From an uncultured Anaerotruncus sp. (GTDB lineage: Bacteria > Bacillota > Clostridia > Oscillospirales > Ruminococcaceae), in the NCBI GenBank assembly GCA_944385965.1, contig CALWZG010000022.1, positions 1 through 64,000 of the forward strand: DNA of 64,000 nucleotides, given 5' to 3'. Both the position numbers and the translations under genes were made by a program. Within the stretch, counting starts at the first letter, position 1. Each line of letters begins with the position of its first letter. Positions 42,853 to 51,782 of the stretch are shown one piece after another. The notes beneath the pieces were generated by a model. It saw only the letters and a list, made by a program, of their open reading frames with translations. It made no database searches and had not been told where the DNA came from.

Positions 42853-42865
42853 AGGGATTCCCCTT

Positions 42866-44731
42866 TCATGGATTTGGGAACAGCTGTTTGGTCAAGCGGC
42901 CCACAGGACGCTCTACCAGCCGGTAATGGGCCAAGGCCACAAAAGCTACCAGCGCCAGAGTTACAACGAAAGCGCCGGTGTAGCCTAAGAAGGGGGTAAG
43001 CAGGGTCATCAGCAGGCCCCCATAGGTCATGTGGGTCAGATACACCGAGTAGCTCACCTTGGAGATTCCTCCCACCAAAGGCAGGGAAGGAAGCTGGCTT
43101 TCCAAAGCCAGCCCCAAGGCAAACAGCAGAAAGGCGTAAGCGAAAGAAATCAGATAGGGGGATTGGCTGTAATAGTCCGGCTTGAAATGAACCATACCTT
43201 TTAAGGTCAGCAGGTAATTGATTCCGCTGAACATCAAAAACCATCCAAAGCCCATTTTCTTCTCCCGCAGCCAGTAGACCAAAGCCCCAAAGAGGGGAAA
43301 GGAGACATACCAGCCAAAGGATAACACATTCACCAGAACAGAGGGCAAAGGAAGGGAAACCGCTGCCCATAGTCCACCCCCAAGAACCAAAAGGCATCCG
43401 GCGGCGGCTAGCTTGGGCTTTTTCTGGAACCAGGGCAGGAACAGCCAGCCCAAGAAATAGAACAAAAGGGTGGGGAATAAAAACCAGGTGGTACCGTTGA
43501 TGACATCCGGTTCCCCCAGGGGATAGTTCAGCAGGGTGGCCCCCAGCATCCACTGACGGGGAGAAAAGCTCGCCCAGAAGGTGGGGCCGGTCATCAAGCC
43601 CACCACCTTTTGTACAAGCCAGAAGCTGGCGAAGGAAATCAGCAGGGGGGGATAGAGCTTCAGCAGCTTTTTCCCGGCGAAGGACAGCCTGCCGCCCCTC
43701 TCAAGAGGCAACAGGTAGCCGCTGATGAGGAAGAACAGCACCACCCCAAAGGCTCCAAAGGATTGGGTGATGCCTAGAGGCTGGTTCAGGTTGTTTTCCA
43801 CCAGCCGCCCCAGCCACCAATCCGGGTTGCGGAAGGGACCCAGATGGTCCCACACCACCATGAAAAGGGCCAAAGTCCGCAGAAGGTCCAGCACAGGGAA
43901 CCGTTTTTTGGAGGAGACAGGGGGAGGGGAATCCTGAGGGGAAGCTTCCTCTGGTTCCTGGGGGGGCTGCTGCACCAACCCATGGCCTCCAGTCTCCATA
44001 TCGTGGATATAAGCGTCACATACTTCTTGGGCGTCCCCAATCATTTGGGTGACCCCATGCTTAAGCCAGATGGCCTTTTTGCAGAGCCGTTTTACCTGGT
44101 CGGAGGAGTGGGAAACAAAAATCAGGGTGGCGCCTTGCTCAATCATTTCCTTCATTTTTTGCTCGCATTTCTGCTGGAACATGAAGTCTCCCACCGCCAG
44201 AATCTCGTCCACGATGAGTACATCCGGCACCACCACTGTGGCGATGGCAAAGCCTAAACGGGCCACCATACCGGAGGAGAAGTTTTTCACAGGGACATCC
44301 ACAAAGTCCCATAGCTCAGCGAAATCCATAATTTCCTGGAATTTGCTGTCCATAAAGGCGGTATCGTATCCCAGCACAGCGCCGTTCAGGTAGATATTTT
44401 CCCGGGCGGTCAGGTCGATGTCAAACCCGGCTCCCAGCTCGATAAGAGGGGCAATGGTTCCATCCACCTTTACAGAACCGGAGGACGGGGCGAAAATCCC
44501 GGAAATGACCTTCAGGAGGGTGGATTTCCCGCAGCCATTTTCCCCGATGATGGCAAATGGCTCTCCTTTGTTTACGGTAAAGCTTACATCCCGAAGGGCG
44601 TAAAACTCATCAAACATCAGCTGGTGTTTCAGCAGCATCACCACATAGGTTTTGATGCTGTCAACCTTTTCCCGGGAAAGGTTAAACCGCATGGAAACAT
44701 GATTGACTTGTATAATCGGCTGTTCTTCCAT
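42866..44731 (-). CDS. Polysaccharide-export ABC ATPase fused to an acyltransferase-3 membrane domain
   Basis: A 621-aa chimera. Residues about 1-245 form a TagH/Wzt-type exporter ATPase: Walker A GENGCGKST, signature FSSGMVARLGFA, Walker B LIVDEILAVGD and switch VSHSSDQ. After a Pro/Glu/Ser-rich linker (about 246-275), residues 278-620 are an acyltransferase-3 (OafA/WecH-like) domain with about ten membrane helices, the catalytic-type VVWDHLG near its start and VVLFFLISGYLL. This would tie O-acylation of the glycan to its export. ATG 44731 has AAGGAG 8 nt upstream. The permease partner is the preceding gene. Confidence 0.88.
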   Translation of the reverse strand: MEEQPIIQVNHVSMRFNLSREKVDSIKTYVVMLLKHQLMFDEFYALRDVSFTVNKGEPFAIIGENGCGKSTLLKVISGIFAPSSGSVKVDGTIAPLIELGAGFDIDLTARENIYLNGAVLGYDTAFMDSKFQEIMDFAELWDFVDVPVKNFSSGMVARLGFAIATVVVPDVLIVDEILAVGDFMFQQKCEQKMKEMIEQGATLIFVSHSSDQVKRLCKKAIWLKHGVTQMIGDAQEVCDAYIHDMETGGHGLVQQPPQEPEEASPQDSPPPVSSKKRFPVLDLLRTLALFMVVWDHLGPFRNPDWWLGRLVENNLNQPLGITQSFGAFGVVLFFLISGYLLPLERGGRLSFAGKKLLKLYPPLLISFASFWLVQKVVGLMTGPTFWASFSPRQWMLGATLLNYPLGEPDVINGTTWFLFPTLLFYFLGWLFLPWFQKKPKLAAAGCLLVLGGGLWAAVSLPLPSVLVNVLSFGWYVSFPLFGALVYWLREKKMGFGWFLMFSGINYLLTLKGMVHFKPDYYSQSPYLISFAYAFLLFALGLALESQLPSLPLVGGISKVSYSVYLTHMTYGGLLMTLLTPFLGYTGAFVVTLALVAFVALAHYRLVERPVGRLTKQLFPNP

Positions 44732-44747
44732 GAAGGAGGCTCCTTTC

Positions 44748-45533
44748 TCAGATAAACAGGATAAAATTGGCCTGCTTGCGCTTGAATACCCACAGCCCAA
44801 ACCCCAGCATCCCCAGGCTCCAGGCCAGGCTTTGCAGAGTATTCAAGAGGGTGGGAAGCTGTCCATACAGCACAAGCTGCCGGAAGCAGTCGATAAATAG
44901 GTACAGAGGGTTCAGCTGCACAAGAGGCCGGAACTGGTCTGGAATCACCGAAACCGGATAGAAGATAGGGGTCAGGTACATCCAGGCGGTGGTGCATACC
45001 CCATATAAATGGTTGGTATCCCGAAAATACACAGCACATACCGAAAGAATCATCCCCATACCCATGGAAAACAGCAGCACATACAGCAGAGGCAGGGGAA
45101 ACAGCAGCAGAGCGGGTGTAATGGGTACCCGTGTAAAAATCATCACAATCACCACCGCCGCCAGGGAGAACAGCAGGGTAACAAAGGAGGACAGCACTCT
45201 GGATACAGGAAAAATGTACTTGGGCACGTAGACCTTTTTCATCAAAGAGGCGTTTCCGGTGATGGCCCCCATGGCCATGGTGGTGGACTCGGAAAAAAAG
45301 GTAAAGATAATTTGTCCGGTAATGAGATAAATGGGGTAGTTGGGAATATCGTACCGGAACAGGGTGGAGAACACAATGGACAGAACCACCATCATAAGAA
45401 GGGGGTTCAGCAGGCTCCATAAATATCCCAGCACCGACCTGCGGTACTTGACCTTCAAGTCCCGCTGCACCAGCCGCATCAGCAGGGTGCGGTATTTCTT
45501 CAGCTTGGCAAGCTGCGTGTTCAGTTCGCTCAT
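44748..45533 (-). CDS. Polysaccharide/teichoic-acid ABC exporter permease
   Basis: A 261-aa ABC-2 type permease (TagG/Wzm-like) with six membrane helices; the N-terminal KYRTLLMRLVQRDLKVKYRRSVLGYLWSLLNPLL amphipathic entrance helix and the C-terminal LNPLYLFIDCFRQLVLYGQ are characteristic (each quoted region is a family landmark). With the ATPase domain of the following gene it exports a lipid-linked polymer. Start is ATG 45533, one base after the stop of the preceding gene; in-frame ATG 45545 is possible. Confidence 0.9.
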   Translation of the reverse strand: MSELNTQLAKLKKYRTLLMRLVQRDLKVKYRRSVLGYLWSLLNPLLMMVVLSIVFSTLFRYDIPNYPIYLITGQIIFTFFSESTTMAMGAITGNASLMKKVYVPKYIFPVSRVLSSFVTLLFSLAAVVIVMIFTRVPITPALLLFPLPLLYVLLFSMGMGMILSVCAVYFRDTNHLYGVCTTAWMYLTPIFYPVSVIPDQFRPLVQLNPLYLFIDCFRQLVLYGQLPTLLNTLQSLAWSLGMLGFGLWVFKRKQANFILFI

Positions 45534-45534
45534 G

Positions 45535-46548
45535 TCACATTCCATCCCGGCCACGCTGCCCGAGAATTCTCCTTTTCAGCTCAAAATAGGCGGGCAGAGA
45601 CAGCCCAGCCCGGTTCATCTGCCGCAGCAGGAACCCTTTTTTGCGGATGGCGTGGAACACCTGTGGATTTATCTCTTTCACATAGCGCTCCCATGCCAAT
45701 CCTTTCCCCAGGCCCTCTTTCCTGTCCGGCAGGTACATATAGAGGGTGGTCAGATGATCCGCCGCAGCCTGGGCGGTTCGAAAGAACAGATAATCCCCTG
45801 CCTCTCCGGTAGGGGCAGTTTGTAAGGCATCCAGCAAACGCCGCACCACCTGTTCCCGATGGGAGGCGTACTTCGCCCGGTTGCCGGGGGAGGTGGACTG
45901 CCCAGGGTCCCCTACTTGGTAACGGTAAACATCCAAGTCGTAGTATATCACTGTTTTGGCCCCAAGAAAAGGCAAAATCACATATTCCTCATCCACAAAG
46001 AAAATTCCATCCTGCATGAAAAAGCCGGTTTCCCGCAGTAAACCGGTCCGATAGGTGGTGGAGTGAAGGCAGGGGACGTTTTCACGGCAGGGGGAGAAGG
46101 TGTGATAGACCTGGTTATAGTGCACCCCCTGGAACCTGACCGGCAGCTCTTGGCCCGTAGATTGGACCACCCTGCGGTAATTGGTTTGGATGACATCCAC
46201 AGTCTGGTCCCCAAGGGCCTCCAGCGCTTCCAGCTGATGGGTCAGGGCTTGGGCATCCACCCAGTCATCCCCATCCACAACCCGGAAATACCGTCCTTTG
46301 GCCATGGCGATGGCTTGATTCACCGCGCCGCCATACCCCTTGCTGTCCCGGGACACCAGCTGGAACACATCCGGGTAACGCTGGGCAAAGGATTCCCCGA
46401 TGCTGGCGGTACTGTCGGTGGAGGCGTTATTCAAAATCAGAACTTCCAATTTGCCGCTTTTCCCTGCTTCCAGATAGGTGGGCAGGTTTTTGGGCAGGTG
46501 TTTTTCCATGTTATAGGAAGGGATACCTATGGTCAGGAGCTTTTCCAT
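45535..46548 (-). CDS. GT2 glycosyltransferase
   Basis: A 337-aa family-2 glycosyltransferase with a GT-A domain: start LTIGIPSYNMEKHLPKNLPT, NNASTDSTASIG, and the DxD-type motif VVDGDDWVD that binds the nucleotide-sugar metal. The C-terminal ~120 residues are helical. It adds one residue to the repeat unit on the cytoplasmic side. It overlaps the neighbouring GT2 gene by 16 bp. Confidence 0.87.
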   Translation of the reverse strand: MEKLLTIGIPSYNMEKHLPKNLPTYLEAGKSGKLEVLILNNASTDSTASIGESFAQRYPDVFQLVSRDSKGYGGAVNQAIAMAKGRYFRVVDGDDWVDAQALTHQLEALEALGDQTVDVIQTNYRRVVQSTGQELPVRFQGVHYNQVYHTFSPCRENVPCLHSTTYRTGLLRETGFFMQDGIFFVDEEYVILPFLGAKTVIYYDLDVYRYQVGDPGQSTSPGNRAKYASHREQVVRRLLDALQTAPTGEAGDYLFFRTAQAAADHLTTLYMYLPDRKEGLGKGLAWERYVKEINPQVFHAIRKKGFLLRQMNRAGLSLPAYFELKRRILGQRGRDGM

Positions 46549-47348
46549 CCGTTTCGTTCCTCCTTCAGCCGTCTCAGCAGGGGGCGGGGCAGAAGCCCCA
46601 CCGCCAAGGGCTTTATTACATAGGGCAGAGCCTTAGGGAGCATCCCCAGCTGCCGAAACCTGAAAAAACGGGTGACGCTCTCATTGATTCGGTGCGGGAA
46701 GCGGCGTTTCAGGTCATCCTGAGGGCCTACCTGGTAAAAAAACAGCTTTTCTTTCAGATTATAGCCTAGGTATCCCTTGGCGTACAGCCGCAGCAGCAGG
46801 TCATAATCCTCACACAGCACCACCCATTTGGATTGACTGTATCCCCGAACCGCCAGCAGGGCCTCCCGCCGGAACATAAGGGTAGGGTGGACAAAGGGCA
46901 TGTTAAAGCGAAAATCCATGGGGGTGGGGGCTTGTGGAAACAGCCGCTCCCCTACCACTCTATCCTGATAGAATACAGTCACATCACACCCCACAAAAGC
47001 GGCCTCTGGATGGGACTCCAAAAAATCCCGCTGTTTCTGAAACCGCTGGGGGGCGCTGCGGTCATCCCCATCCATCCGAGCGATATAGGTTCCCTTGGCG
47101 TTGGCCAGACAGAGGTTCAGCTTTTGAGGCAGGGCACAAGCGCCACCTCCTCTGCAAATCCGGATACGGGGGTCCTCCAAGGCCAGCCGGTCCAAGGTTT
47201 CCTGAACCATTGGGGAGGAGCCATCATCACAGATTAAAAATTCCCAATCGGTGAAGGTCTGCTCCTGGACAGAACGGATGGAGGCTTGCAGTTCCTGAGT
47301 GTCCTCCCCAGGAATGTAAACCCCCATAATCACAGAAATTTCAGGCAT
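46533..47348 (-). CDS. GT2 glycosyltransferase
   Basis: A 271-aa GT-A family-2 glycosyltransferase: ISVIMGVYIPGEDTQELQAS, FLICDDGSSP, the RMDGDDRSAPQRFQ DxD region and GCDVTVFYQD. ATG 47348 has AGGAG upstream and overlaps the upstream GT4 stop by 8 bp; the longer frame would sit inside that gene. It is one of three sugar-adding enzymes in the middle of the operon. Confidence 0.87.
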   Translation of the reverse strand: MPEISVIMGVYIPGEDTQELQASIRSVQEQTFTDWEFLICDDGSSPMVQETLDRLALEDPRIRICRGGGACALPQKLNLCLANAKGTYIARMDGDDRSAPQRFQKQRDFLESHPEAAFVGCDVTVFYQDRVVGERLFPQAPTPMDFRFNMPFVHPTLMFRREALLAVRGYSQSKWVVLCEDYDLLLRLYAKGYLGYNLKEKLFFYQVGPQDDLKRRFPHRINESVTRFFRFRQLGMLPKALPYVIKPLAVGLLPRPLLRRLKEERNGWKSS

Positions 47349-48516
47349 CCCCGTTTCTCCTTTCATCCAGTCCATAGTAAGACAGCAGCAGAGGCTTGAC
47401 ATACTCCAGGGCGAAAGGCTTAACAGCCTCCCGACCAGCCGCTCCAAAAGCCGCTCTCAGTTCCGGGTGGGCGGCCAGCTGGCGGATGGCCTGGGCCATA
47501 GCCTGTGGGTCATCCAAAGGGGTCAGATACCCGGTTACCCCAGATTCAACCAGCTCCTGATGCCCTTTCACATCGGTGGCTATCGCCGGAAGCCCGCAGG
47601 ACATAGCCTCCATTAGATGGAAGGGCAGCCCCTCAGAGCGGCTTGGGGAAACCACCATGTCACAGAGGGGATAAAGAGTTCCTAAATCCGCCACCTGCCC
47701 TAAAAAGCGCACCTGTTCCTCCACTCCCAAGGCTTTTGCCAGCTCTTTGCAGGAATCCAGAAGAGCGCCGCTGCCGGCCAGCAGCAGGAGCAGGCTGGGA
47801 AGATTTGCCTGGGCCAGAGCCCGCAGGAGAAGGGCCTGGTTTTTCCGCCCGGAAAACTCAGTCCCATAAATCAAAACCAATTGCTCCTTCTCAATCCCCA
47901 AAGCGGTTCTGCCCGCTTCCCGCTGGTCTGGGGGCAGGGGGGAGAAGCGTTCACGCTGAAAGCCCATTCCAGGGATAAACCCCAGTTCTTTAGGCCCAAA
48001 ATGATATTTTTTCGCCAAGCGGAAATCCTTCTGGTTCATCACCAGCAAAAGGTCTGTGGCCTTGCCCGCCAGCCATTCCGGCAGGATATAAGCCCAGCGT
48101 TTCCAACCTTGGTCCCGGAACAGGTACCCATGGCAGACATAGGCCACCCAAGGCCGTTTTGGGGTAAACAGAGCAGCCAGCCGAAAGATGACGCTGGCCA
48201 GGGTGGTGTGGACACAAAGTTTTTGAAAGTGTCCCCGGCGCAGCAGTCTCCAGGCGTCCAAAACAGCCAGCAGATTCCAGGGGGAGAACAGCCGCTTTCG
48301 CCAGGGCATGGCTATTACTTGGTCTGCATAAGGGATAGGGGCAGGGTCTTCCACCGCTACCCATACCTCCCAACCTTGGTCATGGAAGGCTTTTAGATAG
48401 GGCAGATGAAAGTTGCGGATATGCACAGCGGCGGAAGCGCAGAATAAAACCCTTTTTGCGGAAACAGGGCCCCCTGTACAGGAGCCCTTTTGGTTATTTG
48501 TCATAGCATCTTTCAT
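47341..48516 (-). CDS. GT4 glycosyltransferase
   Basis: A 391-aa GT-B glycosyltransferase. The N-terminal domain follows RVLFCASAAVHIRNFHLPYLKAF and includes VCVHTTLASVIFRL-like and VCHGYLF segments resembling EpsD/CapM enzymes; the C-terminal domain has YGTEFSGRKNQALLLRAL, VSPSRSEGLPFHLMEAMSCGLP and ATDVKGHQELV, the UDP-sugar site. ATG 48516 shares bases with the LCP gene stop. Confidence 0.87.
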   Translation of the reverse strand: MKDAMTNNQKGSCTGGPVSAKRVLFCASAAVHIRNFHLPYLKAFHDQGWEVWVAVEDPAPIPYADQVIAMPWRKRLFSPWNLLAVLDAWRLLRRGHFQKLCVHTTLASVIFRLAALFTPKRPWVAYVCHGYLFRDQGWKRWAYILPEWLAGKATDLLLVMNQKDFRLAKKYHFGPKELGFIPGMGFQRERFSPLPPDQREAGRTALGIEKEQLVLIYGTEFSGRKNQALLLRALAQANLPSLLLLLAGSGALLDSCKELAKALGVEEQVRFLGQVADLGTLYPLCDMVVSPSRSEGLPFHLMEAMSCGLPAIATDVKGHQELVESGVTGYLTPLDDPQAMAQAIRQLAAHPELRAAFGAAGREAVKPFALEYVKPLLLSYYGLDERRNGDA

Positions 48517-49901
48517 CACGCATTTTCCTCATCCGCAGGCCGGTCAACCTTTACCCTGGGCCGGTCCTCATCCTCAGAAGAGGAGGCTTCCTCCTCACCT
48601 TCCACCTTCACACGATGAGGCTGCTCTTGGGAGGAAGCCTGATAATCCGGCTGGTCCGTCTCCTCTTGTTCCTCCTCCTGAGGCTCAGAGATTACATTTC
48701 CATCCTCATCCACCTGCTGGGGATATTTCCGTTCCGGCCGCTCATAGTCCGGCTCATCCTCCTCAGTGGTCTCCTCCTCTTGGGGTTCTTCCTGAGGATG
48801 CTCCAGCGCCCACTGATAGGCGGCTTCCTGCTGGGCTTTCCAAACACGAGCCTTGACCTCATCGGAGGCCTCATAGCTTTCAGGGTCAAAGGTATCCTCA
48901 TAACAGAACTCGTGCATAATGCGAACCGCTTCCTCATGGTCCAGCATCATCATACTCCGACCATCATCGGTCAGCTTATTTCCATACATACCAGGCAGCG
49001 GCATGGTCATCTGCTCCAGCTCTACCCCAAGAAAGCCGATGGCTTTGGGCATCAAGGCGTTGATTTCCTTTTTGGTGAAGTTGGTTTCCACCAAAGGAAG
49101 CGCCACATCCAGCAGGTCGTCCAACTCCCCAATGCTGAGATTTTTGGTTTGGTCGATGGCTGCCTGCAATACGTTGCGCTGCCGCTGCACCCGGTTGAAG
49201 TCACTGTCAATAAACCGCTGGCGCCCATAAGCCAGTGCATCAAATCCATCCAAGTGGTTCATACCGGGTTTCACTTTATTACGAGTAGTAGAATTTGTAT
49301 AAATTTCTCCATTTAGTGCGGCGGCCTCTGTTTCAGTCAGATAGATGTCAACCCCGCCGATAGCGTCAATCAATTGAGCCGCAGAACTTACATTGACGCG
49401 AGCATACCGCCGTACATCAATCTCAAATTGCTCCCGAACCGCCTGGAGCATAGCGTCCGCCCCGCCATAGGCAAAGGCATGGGTCAGCCAATCCTCTCCG
49501 TTGATTTCGTCAATCTCCACACCGATAGCACGCTCCAAGCTGATAAGCTTGGCGGTATGTTTTTTCAGGTTCAGGCTTAAAAGCATACAGGCGTCCGCCC
49601 GGGCGCCGCTCTGATACTCGGTGCTGAAATCCTCAGTGGTACCGCCTGCCTCCCGTTCATCGGTTCCCAGCAGAAGTACATTTAAGTATTCCAAATCAGC
49701 GATTCCACCTACATCGGACCCGTTTTCATCCTGCCAAATTTCCTCGGGGGCATTTTCATCTCCCACAAAGTTCAGTTTGTCCAATTTGCTCTGGACATAA
49801 ACCCATCCGCCAATGACCAACACTAAAATCAGCATCAGTACACCAATTAAAATCGTGAGCCAGTTGGCTCGGAAGGGATATAGAAATTTTTTGCTGTTCA
49901 T
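48516..49901 (-). CDS. LytR-CpsA-Psr (LCP) family ligase with acidic tail
   Basis: A 461-aa membrane protein that probably transfers the finished glycan from undecaprenyl-PP to peptidoglycan. One N-terminal membrane helix (about 12-35) precedes the extracellular LCP domain (about 75-300) with NVLLLGTDEREAGG, the Arg/Asp-rich RADACMLLSLN and LTHAFAYGGADAMLQAV, RRYARVNVSSAAQLIDAIGG and YGRQRFIDSDFNRVQRQRNVL. The last ~105 residues are low-complexity and very acidic (Glu/Asp/Pro). ATG 49901 was chosen for its AAGGA at 8 nt; ATG 49910 is possible. It has its own consensus promoter in front. Confidence 0.9.
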   Translation of the reverse strand: MNSKKFLYPFRANWLTILIGVLMLILVLVIGGWVYVQSKLDKLNFVGDENAPEEIWQDENGSDVGGIADLEYLNVLLLGTDEREAGGTTEDFSTEYQSGARADACMLLSLNLKKHTAKLISLERAIGVEIDEINGEDWLTHAFAYGGADAMLQAVREQFEIDVRRYARVNVSSAAQLIDAIGGVDIYLTETEAAALNGEIYTNSTTRNKVKPGMNHLDGFDALAYGRQRFIDSDFNRVQRQRNVLQAAIDQTKNLSIGELDDLLDVALPLVETNFTKKEINALMPKAIGFLGVELEQMTMPLPGMYGNKLTDDGRSMMMLDHEEAVRIMHEFCYEDTFDPESYEASDEVKARVWKAQQEAAYQWALEHPQEEPQEEETTEEDEPDYERPERKYPQQVDEDGNVISEPQEEEQEETDQPDYQASSQEQPHRVKVEGEEEASSSEDEDRPRVKVDRPADEENA

Positions 49902-49974
49902 TCGCTCCATCCTTTATCTTCTGTGTAAGGTGAGAATTTATGGACTCTTTTTTATATGGTATTAACAAAAGGGT

Positions 49975-50004
49975 ATTATAATCTTTTTGTGTGGAGTCTG
50001 TCAA
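49975..50004 (-). promoter_or_regulatory. Internal promoter upstream of the LCP gene
   Basis: Minus strand -35 TTGACA (49999-50004), 18-bp spacer, -10 TATAAT (49975-49980). Both hexamers are perfect, so the LCP gene and everything after it can be transcribed without the first gene. Confidence 0.85.
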
Positions 50005-50065
50005 TGATGGAAGGGATGAATTTGGACAAAATCCAATAATCTTGTAGAATTTGCTTTTTTATGGG

Positions 50066-51460
50066 TTATAAATCCTCTGAGGGGTTGACAATTCCCCGCA
50101 CCAGAGTGAGGCATAGGATTTTGATGTCCAGCAGGAAAGACCAGTTTTCAATATAGAACATGTCACATTTTACCCGCTCCAAAATAGAGGTATCCCCCCG
50201 CCATCCGTTGACCTGCGCCCAACCGGTAATCCCTGGGCGCACCAGATGTTTCAGCATGTAAAGGGGTACCTCTTCCCGGAACTTCTCCACAAAAAAGGGC
50301 CGCTCTGGGCGAGGCCCCACCAGGCTCATATCTCCTTTTACCACATTGAACAGCTGGGGAAGCTCATCAATGGAAAACTTCCGGATGAAGGTTCCAAAAC
50401 GGGTGCGGCGGCGGTCATCCCGGGTTCCCCAGGTAGTCATATCTTCATTTCCAGCCACCTGCATAGAACGGAATTTATACATCACAAAGGGACGTTTGTT
50501 GCGGCCAATCCGCTCCTGGCGATAGATGATGGGGCCTGGGGAGAAAAGCTTCACGCAGACCGCTACCACCAGCATCAGAGGGGATAAAATCAGAATCAGG
50601 CATAAGGCTCCCACCAAATCCACAGACCGCTTCAAAAAACGGTTGAACAGGTTGTCTAATGGGATACGCCGAAGATTGATGAGAGGCATCCCATCCAGCT
50701 CATCTACATAAGGACGAGTAGGCAGGTATTGGGCATAGAAGGGCAGCAGGCTGGATTTGACCCCTTCCCGCTCACAAACTTCAATGATTCCTCCCAGCAG
50801 TTTGAACTCCTCCGCGTCCAGGGAGATTACCACCTCGTCCGCCACATGAGCCTGAAGCAGCTCTCCCAGCTGCTTGAGTTCCCCCAAAAAGGGCAGATCC
50901 CGTCCGCCAGTCTGACAGCGGCAGTCGCTTACATAGCCCACCACTGTATATCCGAAATCTCTGTCATTGGTAATCTTGTCATAAAAATCTCCCGACACGC
51001 TGTTCCACCCAGCGATTAAGACCCGGGTCAGATTTTTTCCCTGGCGGCGCCAGGAGCGCAGGGTCCAACGGATACAAATACGCAACGCAACACCAAAAAA
51101 GGTGTTAAAAAGAGCAAATAGAACAACCAGCAGACGGGAAACATCTACCGAACGCTGGAAAAAGCTGAACAGGAACAGAAAAGCCGCTCCAAAGAAATTG
51201 GCGCAAATCACCTTGGCTGACTCGTTGACCATGGAATGGTAGTGGAACATCTCATACAGTTCCAGAAGGTTATAAAGGAGAATATAAACAGGTATGGAAA
51301 ACGCCAGCATCCACAGGTAGTAATCCAAGCCAAAATGTTCCGGGTCCCCGCTGAGGAGGGAAAAACGCACCCAATAAGCCAGAAGCATGGCCCCCAGCTC
51401 GATTAGAAGGTCACAACAGCGCAGGGACATAATGAAGATTTTTTGATTTTCTTTAAACAT
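50066..51460 (-). CDS. Undecaprenyl-phosphate sugar phosphotransferase (priming transferase)
   Basis: Starts glycan assembly by moving a sugar-1-phosphate onto undecaprenyl phosphate (464 aa). The first ~150 residues hold four or five membrane helices; a CoA-binding-like Rossmann region follows (VLIAGWNSVSGDFYDKI). The C-terminal catalytic domain (about 265-464) begins FNRFLKRSVDLVGALCLI and has PGPIIYRQERIGRN, KFRSMQVAGNEDM, KFSIDELPQLFNVVKGDMSLVGPRPERP and RPGITGWAQVNG, the polyprenyl glycosylphosphotransferase signature. It is the first gene of the polysaccharide operon. Confidence 0.92.
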   Translation of the reverse strand: MFKENQKIFIMSLRCCDLLIELGAMLLAYWVRFSLLSGDPEHFGLDYYLWMLAFSIPVYILLYNLLELYEMFHYHSMVNESAKVICANFFGAAFLFLFSFFQRSVDVSRLLVVLFALFNTFFGVALRICIRWTLRSWRRQGKNLTRVLIAGWNSVSGDFYDKITNDRDFGYTVVGYVSDCRCQTGGRDLPFLGELKQLGELLQAHVADEVVISLDAEEFKLLGGIIEVCEREGVKSSLLPFYAQYLPTRPYVDELDGMPLINLRRIPLDNLFNRFLKRSVDLVGALCLILILSPLMLVVAVCVKLFSPGPIIYRQERIGRNKRPFVMYKFRSMQVAGNEDMTTWGTRDDRRRTRFGTFIRKFSIDELPQLFNVVKGDMSLVGPRPERPFFVEKFREEVPLYMLKHLVRPGITGWAQVNGWRGDTSILERVKCDMFYIENWSFLLDIKILCLTLVRGIVNPSEDL

Positions 51461-51535
51461 AGCATCTCCAAATTCTTTGACTATCCTATGAAATATGAAC
51501 CCTCAATACAAAAGTGACAGAAACTCTAATTGATG

Positions 51536-51565
51536 ATTATATAGCGGGAAAGGAGAGCCTGTCAA
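51536..51565 (-). promoter_or_regulatory. Main promoter of the polysaccharide operon
   Basis: Minus strand -35 TTGACA (51560-51565), 18-bp spacer, -10 TATAAT (51536-51541), both perfect; leader of about 70 nt before the start at 51460. A weaker pair (TTGTAT/TAGGAT) lies closer to the gene. Confidence 0.85.
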
Positions 51566-51717
51566 GAGCCTGCCGCAAAGGGGAAAACTACTATAAAGGT
51601 GCGCTGTTTTTTGAAAAATCCTGCGTATTTGTGGCAAAAGAAAAAGTTTTCAAGAGCTGGAAGATCTTTATAAACAGTTTTTCCAGAACGCATGCCTTTA
51701 TGAAACCATCCAATCAG

Positions 51718-51766
51718 AAAAGCCGTTTCCCCATAGATGCCTTGGGCATCTGTATGGAAACGGCTT
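51718..51766 (-). terminator. Terminator of the two-component operon
   Basis: Stem AAGCCGTTTCC.../GGAAACGGCTT with an inner AGATGCC/GGCATCT helix, 17 bp past the response-regulator stop; it separates this operon from the polysaccharide promoter. Confidence 0.85.
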
Positions 51767-51782
51767 AAAACCATAAAAAGGA

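Noticed and set aside
51514-51768. An 84-codon plus-strand frame in the gap upstream of the polysaccharide operon
   Set aside because: It overlaps a perfect minus-strand promoter and a terminator hairpin and its translation resembles no protein; treated as chance.
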